NCBI GenBank assembly: GCA_021234155.1
Contig: JAJEKV010000005.1
Coordinates: forward strand, 4,530,952 to 4,594,951
Direction of reading: 5' to 3'
DNA: 64,000 bases
Source of the DNA: Isoetes taiwanensis
Lineage: Eukaryota; Streptophyta; Lycopodiopsida; Isoetales; Isoetaceae
The notes under the pieces: generated by a model
Databases searched by the model: none
What the model saw: only the letters and a program-made list of their open reading frames with translations
What the model was told of the DNA's origin: nothing
Position numbers and translations under genes: made by a program
In this document: piece after piece, positions 23,191 to 32,885 of the stretch
Numbering within the stretch: the first letter of the stretch is position 1
Layout of the letters: each line of letters opens with the position of its first letter

Positions 23191-23588
23191 GTCTATAAAG
23201 AAGCTATTAAAGAAAAAAGAAAAGGCAAAAAAATGGCGTGTGTGAGAATTCATGCAATTCATTCATATTTCTTTTCCTTCTTCCCTGGGAGTATTAAATA
23301 CAAAAATAAGGTCATCGTACTAAATGCATTGAACAAACAATGACACAAGGAAATCAAACAATAATAGAAGGATAAACAAAATATGAATGGTAGATAATAA
23401 AATGAATTTTGACAAATGCTTCTTTCTCTTTATGGATTTCTAAGTTGCCCTAAAGGGCAAACCCTCACTGTGGTGGTGTGTAGAAATATTCTAAAAATCT
23501 CCGAACACATGCCCAAATATTCCTAGTTGCCTGCCTTACCTACAGGTAATCTACAATTGCAGGTAATTTGTTGTTGGAGAAACCATAG
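23191..23588. other. intergenic sequence
   Basis: No gene is recognised. The region is A-rich near 23200-23230. A short inverted GCCCTAAAGGGC occurs at about 23450. Confidence 0.35.
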
Positions 23589-23966
23589 TTGGAGCTTGAG
23601 GCATTCGTGAGCCTATGTGACAAGATTAACCATAGTGATTTTGGCAATTTGGTTTTGATGCATTTTTTATGTATGCGGCCATACCATATCCCTGGCTCGA
23701 CGCGAGCTTGCCATGTTACGCTACTTCACTATTTGATTTCCATGGGTGAGTATCACCTTCGTGATCCTCCTTTGGGTGGCTCTCTTTTTCATTTTTCGCC
23801 ATCCTCCTCCCGCTCTTCAGCTTATCAGACAACCCGATTATGGTGGAGACAGTGCCTTTCAGCTATCGGCCTTGACCCTTTGAGATATAGTACTCATTCT
23901 GCTCGTCGCAGTGGTGCTCCAGCGGCAGCAGCACAAGGAGTTCCAGATGAGGTCGCTCGTATGTGA
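23589..23966 (+). pseudogene. tyrosine-recombinase C-terminal fragment
   Basis: The frame ends with the signature GLDPLRYSTHSARRSGA. It holds the H-x-x-R pair of the tyrosine-recombinase active site and the following alanine-rich helix (AAAAQGVPDEVAR). The stop comes where the next His/Trp and the catalytic Tyr would be expected, and those are not seen downstream. In plants such sequences come from DIRS-like or other tyrosine-recombinase retroelements, or from Crypton-type transposons; which of these cannot be told. It lies directly left of gypsy element B. Confidence 0.6.
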
Positions 23967-24121
23967 TTCGTGGTTCTACCCATCACCTTACAACTTCTCG
24001 TCGCTTCGAGTTGTAGAATGAAAGTTCTCTGGTAGTCGGTAGGTTTTCTTTATTCATTGCGAGTTCTTTCCCAGAATGCGAATCGATTCGAGTCATCAGA
24101 TCGAGATTTTGGGAGGGGACG

Positions 24122-25628
24122 TGTGACGTCCCCTGCTTCGTCTACGATGCCCCCATCGTATCCGAAGCCGGAGCTCATCCGCATGGCAACCAAGTTGACA
24201 GGGGCCGTCCACCCAGCACCCATCCCTTATCGGTGAGGAAGAATGGACGTGTCATTCGTCATGTCTTCCCTCGAGATGGAAGCGTAAGTAAACTTGAGCA
24301 CATGACATCAAACATAAATAGCTCCACCTCGAGGGGTGGCTTACCATAGCATACATGTGAAAGCATGTCATCAACATCATCATAGGGGAAATCCTACCCA
24401 AGGCTCAGACTCGCGGGGTATGGACTGACGGCTTGGATCTCCAGAAACGAGGCAGACAGAATTCATGGCAATGGATTGGGTTGGCATAGAACATGGCTGT
24501 TGGGTAGCCCTCTCCATCTGCCCCTCCTGTGCATACTTTGCAGTATAGGTTGAAGAGTCTTGGAACTGGTCCGTAGCCTGCCGGGTGCATAGCCAAGGGG
24601 GCTACTACTGGGTTTCATCTCCCCAACCCGATGAAGCAGGAAGGGGATCACCCCTCCAGAGGCACGCATGCCCATCACAGGCGGCTAGAGGGCCACTGCC
24701 TGTCTACGACTTGAACCTCATTGAAGATGACGCATCACCCAAGAGGTATCGAGCCCATGCCTTGCCCACACGCAGTGGCAAGCCATTATAGGCCTAGCCC
24801 GTAAGATCCCTGGTAGGCTTTGCACACCAGAGGGATCAATCTGCAATGGGACATGTCCTTCTTATCCACCAGTCTAGCCCCGCCACTCACAACCAGACGG
24901 GCTCTTATGCACAGGCCGCATTAATTGGGAATTAATGAGGCTATCTAGGTACATCAACTACTAAGGCTTTCAGGGTCTCTACCCCCCTTCCCAATACATA
25001 GGAGTGCGCATAGAATAGAACATCATCATCAAAGAACTGAAATATAGAATAACATCTAATCTATCTACCTAAACATATATGGTTAGGTTCCTTTGTTTGG
25101 ACTTGTGATTGCAGTATCTATAAGGCCGCTAAGGCTGATCTAACATGCTATCCCAGTTCATTGCCGGATTAAAAGTCGGCATTGCACAATAGAATCATTG
25201 GTTACCTGATCCCCGGCTTGCTCCCGCATCTCGAATCACGTCCATGTCTTTGTTTGGGTCGAAGGCAGCTGAAACTGGAGGATCTATTGTGCGAAGACGA
25301 CTTGGCGGCGTTTGGCAATGCGAACTAGCAGCTTGGCTTGGCCGGAATGGCTCAAGGAAGCCGAAATGCAAAAGTGGAAAAGGTTTAGGGTTTTCTCTTT
25401 TGTTCCTTTTACATGACCTTTTAGGTTTAGGGTTAAAGGACATATGGGGTTTTGCCATGAGGCAAGGGGGTTAAATGCATATGTTTATAGACATGTGCAA
25501 CATACGAGGTTGCCCCCTAGTGTGCAACCCTTTATGGTTCCCAAGTACATGTCATCAAGGTGATATGTACGAGTGACGTGGCAGTACAATATACGTATTC
25601 GGACTGTATATTATGCTGGAATGTCACA
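24122..25628 (-). repeat. 3' LTR of gypsy element B
   Basis: About 1507 bp. On the minus strand it starts at 25628 with TGTGACATTCC next to a polypurine tract (complement of ATCTCCCCATC) and ends at 24122. Its inner sequence (for example the stretch near 24390-24560) is the reverse complement of 28050-28220 in the nested solo LTR. Confidence 0.85.
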
Positions 25629-26000
25629 ATCTCCCCATCCCAAGATGGGGAGACTCATGATGCTGATACTGTCCCCAGCATCACGAGTCTTCCCACTTTG
25701 GAAACCTGCATGATCCCTGCAACACATTTCATGGATGCAATTTTTCTATAACAATTACCACAAGGTAATATTTAAGTTTAAATTCTATAATTTATTACTT
25801 GTTCCATAACATGCTATAGTAAGGTGATCTCTCAACCCTTACGTAATCATTTAATATTCACAAAATTTTATAATTTGCACAGTTATCATTAACAGAGTTT
25901 TCAAAATTTTATAATTTAAAGATCCATTTTGGTGTCCTTGCAACACATTATGACAAAACATGTGTTGCATGTCTTCGCAGTGCGACCCTCCTGCTGCTAG
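25629..26000 (-). mobile_element. 3' untranslated part of element B, distal piece
   Basis: This non-coding sequence continues at 28502 after removal of the nested LTR. The joined sequence aligns with 55151-55540 of element C (CAACACATT, TGTGTTGCA, then the TGGCCTGCAGG stretch). Two short stem-loops lie next to the polypurine tract, one of them CTCCCCATCCCAAGATGGGGAG with its halves at 25630-25651. Confidence 0.7.
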
Positions 26001-28501
26001 TGTGACGTTCCAGCACAGTATACGGTCCCAAGACGTATACTGTACTGCCTTGTCACGCGCACACGCCATCCCGATTGATGTGTACGCCGACGCATAGCCA
26101 AGCAAGTAGCACCCTAGGGGGCAACTTGCAAGTGTGTGCACATTTATTTATGTGCGCATTTATTCATGTGTACACATTTATCCATGTGTACACTTTAGGC
26201 CACCTAACTAATAAAGGCAAGTGGGCCACACCCATTTGTCCCACATGCTCAAGGGAGAATAGGAAGCCCTAGCCCTAACCCTTAGTCTATATAAGTATAG
26301 GACATGGTATTTTTTAGTGGCCCTGGCGGGCCAGTTGGCCACACATTCACATATTTCATAAAATAGTCGGTCACGCCAGAGTAGGATGCATTCTCACCAT
26401 GACCAAAGGGTGGTGGCCAGTTCAAAACACCATTTCATTAAATTCACTTCATAAGTGGCCAATTTGATATTTGCCAAATCTTCAAACTCCTATGGCGTGG
26501 CCATTCCAAAATGTTATGTGCACTAGCAACTTGTTGTGGTGGCCATTTAAAGAATGGAATAATTTTATATTTCAAGGGCTATGGCCAAGCTCTATATTGG
26601 CCAAGTATAATGACATAATTTTGCCACTTGTAGGGGACTGAAGTCTTTTTTAGTTTAGCCCTAAAATTCTAAAAGCATTTCTAATAATATAGTTTTTTTT
26701 TCTTCGGTTCAATTTTTTTTTTATTTGATTTGCAATTTACATCCCAAATTTGTTCTTCATCATCTAGCTCAAATATGCACTTCATTGCCCCAACTCAAAT
26801 CAAGGTTAGTTTCCATTTACCAAGTACTTGCAATATGGCTTTGGGTGAGATCAATCCTACCAACTCCATTTGCGCTTTTGCCTAAATTCAATATATTTAA
26901 AACATTCTAATGATCTTATAGTAATCTTAGTTAGAGAAGTGTAGCATGTATTTGCTTGTGACAACTGCATAGACATCATAGAAACTAGATACTATCTTAG
27001 TGATGTGGCTATCATATTTACATTTTAGATGTATGGATATGGTCAATTCAAATGGAAAAAATTAGTTTCATGATTTCGCCATTTAAGTTACAACCTCTTG
27101 CTATAACGATTCAGAAAAGGGCCAGGCCAAACCACGTTTAGCAAATTATCTAAGGTAAGTAGTGGCCAATATTTTATGCCCCGTCAAATATGTAAGGAGG
27201 TTAAAAAATACCCTGATATAGGAAACCCTAACTTTCCATTTCGTCCACAGCCTTCTAGAACTCTGTTTTGCTTGCTCCAAGAGCCAATCTCGCCTCCTAA
27301 GGTCTGTCTGAGCAGGCTAGCTCATCAGTTTCCCTTTCTAGTTTCATCTTCAAGCAGTTCGGCAGCATGGACGCATTCAGAGCAGGAGGAGCGAGCTAGA
27401 GATCAGGTATTTTGCCAATTCAATAGTCTAATCCGCCTTCCAGACATAGAATAAGTAGGTTTAGCCTATTCAATTGCCCATAGCAGCCATCTAGATCTCT
27501 AGATACCAAGCCATAACTAAAGAACCTAACTCTGTGATTTAGATTAAATCTCATTCTTTAGTTCTTCTGTGATATGTATGTGATGATGATCTTTGTGGAA
27601 TCATTGTATTGGGAAGGGGGGGTAGAGACCTTAAAGCCTGGTAGTTGATGCTCCTAGCTAGCCCTCTTTAATGCACTATTAAATTCGGCCTGTGTACAAG
27701 AGCCACACCTGGTTGTGGGTGAAGGGGCCAGACTGGCTTACAAGGAGGTTCATGTCCTGGCTCATGATCACGTCCCTCTGGTAGTAAAGCCTATCGGGGA
27801 TTATTGTGCACTAGACTTAATGCTCTGCCACCGCGTGAGGGCTTTGCATGGGTTCGACACTCTTGGGGTGGTGTACACCTTCCATGGAGTTCAAGTCGAG
27901 AATGCACGGGCAAAGGGCCCTCTAGTCACCTTGAGTCGGATGTTAGCCTCCGGTGGGGAGTGATCCCTACCGCCCCATCGAACCGGGAAATGCAACCCGG
28001 GAGTAGCCCCTTTGGCTATGCATCCGTGACTCTGATCGAGGTCCCAACACTTTTCAACCTACTCTGCAAAGTGTGCACAGGAGGGGCGGATGGAGTGGAC
28101 TACCCTAAGCCATGTTCTTATGCCAGCAAATCCAATTGCCATGAATTCTGTCTGCAATGACTTCTGGAGACCCAAGCCGTCAGTCATCCCCTTCGAGTCT
28201 GAGCCTTGGGTAGGACCTCCATATGTGATGTACTGATCGTTGTCTATGCAGATATGTGGTGAGCTATCCTTCGTGATGGTCATGTGATGTTGATATTGTA
28301 TACTGACATGTATGTTTACGCTTCTGCAGCTAGGTAGGCCCTGAAGGAAGATAGGGTAAAATGACCCCTTCATTCTTCCCACTGGAACTCTCAAGGTTGC
28401 AGTGACACGTGGAGGGCCTTGTATCAGCATGGAGCTGGTATGGGGGATGAACTCCTGTTCGTATACGGTGAGTGCACCGTATATGAGTAGGGGACGTCAC
28501 A
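26001..28501 (+). mobile_element. nested solo LTR of the gypsy family
   Basis: It starts TGTGACGTTCC and ends GACGTCACA, and is flanked by a perfect 5-bp target-site duplication GCTAG (25996-26000 and 28502-28506). It lies opposite to the host element B. A TATA-like CTATATAA at about 26286-26294 fits an LTR promoter. It is 2501 bp against about 1.51-1.59 kb for the other copies; the excess is an insertion at about 26306-27212. No internal region is present, so it is a solo LTR left by recombination between two LTRs. Confidence 0.85.
26306..27212. mobile_element. small insertion inside the solo LTR
   Basis: About 0.85-0.9 kb with no counterpart in the other LTRs, lying just after the TATA-like box. 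Two readings of its ends are possible. One is an 11-bp inverted repeat, GGTATTTTTTA at 26306-26316 and its complement ending 27212. The other is an 8-bp direct repeat TAGTGGCC at 26315-26322 and 27160-27167, as a hAT insertion would leave. The interior repeats TGGCCA-like motifs near both ends. No coding frame is seen. The class is not settled. Confidence 0.5.
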
Positions 28502-28660
28502 GCTAGACACTCCTATTGGCCTGCAGGTCCAACACTATGTTAGTACGCATTTATTTATTATAAAGTTGGTTAAGGGAACCACCACACTTAATTAACTATA
28601 TGGATACAAGACTAATCTCCCGCCGTAGGAAGATGATGCTTCTTCCATCGCAACGGACTC
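28502..28660 (-). mobile_element. 3' untranslated part of element B, proximal piece
   Basis: It begins with the second GCTAG copy and aligns with 55500-55640 of element C (TGGCCTGCAGGTC, CTAATCTCCCGNCGTAGGAAG). It then passes into RNase H, showing where the integrase was deleted. Confidence 0.7.
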
Positions 28661-29090
28661 TCATCGTCAAGAGGTGCCTTGAGAGCGCATGCGCAACCAC
28701 ATTGAGCTTGCCTGGCTTATACACGATGTCAAAATCGTATTCCTCCAGGAACTCCATCCATCTCCTTTGTCTCTTTGTCTCAAGTTGAGATGTGGTTGGG
28801 TGAAGACATATTGTAGACTTTGCCTCCATATTCTCAATGCTCTCGCTACTGCTAGCAACTCCTGGTCGTAGGTTGGGTAACGCGTTTTGACGTCGTTCAT
28901 CTTCCTTGAATTATATGCCACTACTTTCTCCTCCTGCATTAAAACTGCTCTTGTTACAATCTTGCTAGCATCGGTTGCCACCAATTTATCTTTCTCTGGA
29001 TCGGGCAATATTAAGACTGGGGCAGTCGTTAAAGTTTCCTTCAATGTCTCAAACGCTGCATGGGCCTTCTTTTGCCAATGACTCGCCCCA
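28660..29090 (-). pseudogene. gypsy B RNase H
   Basis: Minus-strand Ty3 RNase H: LVATDASKIVTRAVLMQEE, YPTYDQELLAVARALRIW, then [19 protein letters not shown] at the end. There is one frame change between the two halves near 28780-28830. The HHCC domain of integrase should follow and does not. Confidence 0.8.
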
Positions 29091-29228
29091 ATCTTTTATC
29101 TTCTCTGCTTGGGTGAGGTTGCTGCTATCTTTGCAAAGTTCCTGATGAACTTTTTGTAATACCCTGCTAAGCCGAGGAAGCTCCTCACTTCATGGATATT
29201 CTTCCGTGCTGGCCAATCAATTACCGCT

Positions 29229-30182
29229 TCAATCTTCGCAGGGTCGGTGGAAATCTCTTCCTGCTGTGATTACATGCCCCAAGTAGTCTACTCTTTCTGT
29301 CGCGAAGTGACACTTTGATAGCTTTGCATAAAGTTGATGCCTCCTCAACTTTTCTTGAGCATGCTCCTCCAGGGATTTGTTGTAGACTAGAATGTCATCA
29401 AAGAAAACTATGATAAATGTGTCTAGAAACTCGCAGAAAATGTCATTCATGAGCCTCATGAATGTTGCTGGGGCATTGGACAACCCAAATGGCATCACTG
29501 TGAACTCGTAATGAACATATCTCGTCCTGAATGCAGTCTTATGGATGTCTTCTTCCTTGATTCTGATCTGATGGTAGCCTGACCTCAATTCTATCTTGGA
29601 GAAAACTTTCGCTCCCTGCAGCTGATCCATCAAATCATTTGATCGAGGTAGTGCATACTTGTTCTTGATGGTGTGCTTGTTCAATTGACGATAGTCAATG
29701 CACATTCTGAAACTTCCATCTTTCTTCTTGACAAAAAGGATTGGCGCCTCGAAAGGAGAGACGCTAGGTCTTATAAACCCTAGGTCTAGCAACTTCTGCA
29801 ATTGCTTCTTCAATTCTGTCAACTCCTGAGGTGACATTCTGTAAGATGCCCTACTTGTTGGCTTAGTCCCTAGCTCAAGTGCTATTTCACACTCGACTCC
29901 CCTGTAAGGTGGAAGTTGCTTGATCTCATCTGGGAATAAATCATGGAATTCCTTCACTAACTTGGCTATTGGCTTCGGCATCTTGTTCAATGCTTTGATC
30001 TCTTTGTCTTCCTCTGTTTCTGGCTCCTCAACTTTGAGATTAAAAACGTAGGCCACTTGCTCCTTCTTTATGCATCTAAGTAACTTCTTAGTAGACATGC
30101 ATTGCATGATTGGGGTGACCTCTTTACCTGTTATCTTAATGATTTTGGCATCGTTAAGGTGACTTTTCGCTTCCACAATCAA
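29229..30182 (-). pseudogene. gypsy B reverse transcriptase
   Basis: An open frame of 317 codons with the RT lead-in ([19 protein letters not shown]), [36 protein letters not shown] and the catalytic FFDDILVYN. It then runs to [10 protein letters not shown], where the frame is lost. Upstream it begins after the protease end near 30182. It is more intact than the RT of A or C. Confidence 0.85.
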
Positions 30183-30680
30183 TCACAGCTCCAGCCAGGT
30201 CAGGGTATTCCATGCCTATGATCAAGTCATACTTGCCGATGTTCATCAATTCTGCTCCCATTCCAACGTTGGTACCTGGCAAGTCTATGTCGAAGTTGAT
30301 CCTCTTTCCTGCTATGTGTGGATTGCCCCACTTGCCAATACAATAGGCCTAGGCTTGGACTTCAAAGGCTTCAACTTCAACATCTCTACTATCCTTGGCA
30401 AAGCAAAACTTTGGGTGCTCCTCGTGTCTATCAACACTATGAAGGACTTGGCTTTGACTTTCCCAATCGTCGAGATGACCTGATATTGACTCTCGGCATT
30501 CTCGGAGTCAATGACAGCAAAGATGTGGCACTCAACCTGGATGTAGCCGCAAGCATCTTCTTTGTCGTTCTCCGGGGGTGTCTCCCATCCTCCTAGCTCT
30601 GGTAGTGCCGCATTCATCACAAAGGGGCAGTTGTGTCCGATGTCCCAGTTGGAAGCGCCTGAAGCACAACTACTTTTCAA
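30183..30680 (-). pseudogene. gypsy B zinc knuckle and protease
   Basis: It begins with the remnant of a Cys/His knuckle (GASNWDIGHNCPF) and continues into an aspartic protease. The active-site triad is altered: VLIDTRSTQSF where DTG-S is normal, so the enzyme would be inactive. The end (GKYDLII, AELMNIG) lies at 30200-30310 in another frame. Confidence 0.7.
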
Positions 30681-30725
30681 TACATTCTTGTCTCTTCTCC
30701 TTTGGAATGGACTGCAAGAACTGCT

Positions 30726-31912
30726 TCACTGCTTTAGAGTAGTTTGAACCACCCACTTGCTCATTGTCCCTGAAGCTGACCTGCTTCTTGTCCTGCTTTC
30801 CAAAATTTGCATTCCCTTGCTTTCCATAGTTTGCATTGTACTGAGGTCTAGCAGCTGCTGGGCTTGTTGCTCTTGGACTATAGCTTCCCCTAGCTTTTCC
30901 CTTGTCCTGATAGTACTGCTGCTTCTGTCCACTGCCTTGGGGACTGTTCCCTGTAAGCTCACGGCCTTGGATTCTGCTTCTGACACTGTTCTAGGGTTGA
31001 TAGCTCTCACAAGCTTCCTGATCTCCTCATTCAAGCCTTCAATGTACCTCTCTACTGCATGTCTTTCGCTCAATTTTGGCACATAGAGCATCAGCCTCAT
31101 AAATTCTTTGGTGTACTTCTGCACCGTCTTATTACCCTGCACAAACCTATAAAACTGCTGCATCATATGGCACTTGTATTCCCCTCGACACATAATGACG
31201 CTTAAATGCCTTGGAGAACTTCTTGAATCTGCGGCTATCTCTGCTTAATCCGTGGGCCTTGGCATAGCCTTTCCACCAAATTCTGGCTGCTCCCTTGAGG
31301 TTGGCTGTGCTACTCTGCCCTTGTCTTTGTCCTTCATATTACAAGCATTCCCATACTCTCTCATCTCGTCCAACCAAGCTTCGGCTTCCATCCCTAGCCT
31401 GTTATCTCCTAAGAACTGTTCCAACTTCCTGGCTTTCTACACATTGCTCAATGCGGAGTCGACTTTCTTCTGATAGTCAGCCTCATTCCTGCCTCTCTCA
31501 TGGTTGGGACCTTCCTGGCAGTCCTGTCGATAGATGTCCTGCTCCTCTGATTCTGAGTCAGAGTCGGAACTGGTGTTAGAGGAATCCGTGCTGGGGGATA
31601 TCCTTCTCCGGTTTCTCTTCTTTGCTATGTCTGTTCTGCCAGCAGGTGTTTGGGTAGTTGAATGTTATGGTTCGGTGCAATTGCTGCCCTCCCCGCCAGC
31701 AAGGCTCTTATCTCCTGGATATCCGATCTCATCTGCGATATCTCGTCTTCTGGGGTTGGTGCCTCGAACTCTTGAAATAGGTTCCCTGGTTGAAATTTTT
31801 TTGTGAGTGTTTGCTCTTCCTGAGGTTGTCGATCTTGCTCTACATTCCTGGGTGCTCTAGCTGCATACACATTAAATTGCACTGATATAGTTGTGGGAAC
31901 AAAGTATATCAA
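30726..31912 (-). pseudogene. gypsy B gag
   Basis: Two frames (31625-31912 and 30726-31193) with a broken middle. The N-terminal part has YAARAPRNVEQ and EDEISQMRSDIQEIRALL, matching EEEISQMRTDLEQIKALL of element C. The second frame has the typical capsid end (FVQGNKTVQKYTKEFMRL, ERYIEGLNEEIRKLVRA). The likely start is near VYAAR rather than the first Met of the longer frame, because C starts MYAARG. Confidence 0.75.
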
Positions 31913-31950
31913 GGGACATTCATAATGCCATCAATTAAACCATCATCCAA

Positions 31951-32249
31951 TTAAATTGGGATTATGTCAACTCCAAAATCACGCCAACCTGCTGTTGTCT
32001 TCTAGGGGGTTTTTGTTTTTTTTAATCTTTTTTTTTGGACTTCAAAAATAACATAAGGTTGCGATTCACGTGTGACGTTTCATATGCGAATTGAAATAAC
32101 ATAGATGAGACCAAAATTGAAGAGCATTTAGATGATAATATTAGGTTTGATAATAACAGATTGCATTATTTGCGAGGCAATTCCAGGCTCGAAATTATCG
32201 ATACATGGCACAAATATCATACAAAATTATCATATATTCCAATAAAACA
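31951..32249. other. intergenic sequence between element B and the FCP1-like locus
   Basis: No gene is seen. A stretch near 31885-31920 resembles 60870-60905 beyond the gag of element C, so element B probably ends near 31950. No LTR follows. Confidence 0.4.
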
Positions 32250-32885
32250 TTAAGGGATCAATCCATGTTTTTCCACGTGTTTAACAAGGTGTGGTTCCAT
32301 ATCAGCCGTTCTATCCAGTTCTGGGTATGAATCTAACACTTCACCCACCGTCATTCCCATAGCCAAATTATGCATAATAGACACAAACTTCACCAGAAAA
32401 TCATCTGTCGTAAAGTTTTTTGGATCGTAAGATGGTGGATTCAGGGCCTGTGTTTGATTGTAGAAGCATTTGAGAGCATCATCATCCACTATGATTATAG
32501 CATCCTTATTCTCGATACCAAGTTCGTCCATCATGTTACTCAAGTGTTTGATGAAGATAGGCTTGCCTGTTGGATCCTTGGGATTAGTGAACTTCACACA
32601 TTTGTTCTGATCCCAAAAGGTCAACCAATGTCTACGCATTTCCCCCAGTGCCTCCAAAGTATCCTTGATGTTCCTTAGTTCCATGGATAACCAAATACCA
32701 ACTCGAAATAACCTGAATGCCTCATCTAGCATCTCCTTCAAGTGCGGCCGCGGATAGATCCACTTTGTGTTGATTCTACTGGTGTCTGATGAAACTGATC
32801 TCTAGCCATTTTATTTTTCGGAAAAGTCTTGCAAAGGACTCCGTTTAGGTCGAACACCACAACCTTCTTAGAAACGCAATGCAAG
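32250..32885 (-). CDS. FCP1/NIF-like HAD domain exon
   Basis: It starts after a good acceptor (GATGTTTCAG ending at 32886). The first block reads KKVVVFDLNGVLCKTF, matching the HAD motif I position, but the second catalytic Asp of DxDxT is Asn (DLNGV). That form is also seen in plant NIF-like proteins. After a frame change near 32795 it continues WIYPRPHLKEMLDEAFRLF, RVGIWLS, then FWDQNKC, KPIFIKHLSNMMDEL, AIIIVDDDALKCF and NPPSYDP. These are the FCP1 homology blocks in order. It stops at 32250-32252. Without the second Asp it may bind rather than dephosphorylate. Confidence 0.65.

Larger units (their letters stand above)
24122..31950 (-). mobile_element. Ty3/gypsy chromovirus element B, integrase-deleted, with nested solo LTR
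   Basis: Minus-strand order from right to left: gag, zinc knuckle, protease, RT, RNase H, 3' untranslated part, polypurine tract, 3' LTR. The integrase and chromodomain present in A and C are absent. RNase H passes straight into 3' untranslated sequence near 28650-28680, so about 1.6 kb has been lost. A solo LTR sits in the untranslated part at 26001-28501. No 5' LTR is seen beyond 31950. The copy is not functional. Confidence 0.85.

Noticed and set aside
21829-23213. CTTTAATAG and CTATTAAAG as a target-site duplication of the LINE
   Set aside because: The two copies are inverted relative to each other, not direct.
27715-28160. overlapping + frames
   Set aside because: Inside the nested solo LTR and not maintained in other copies.
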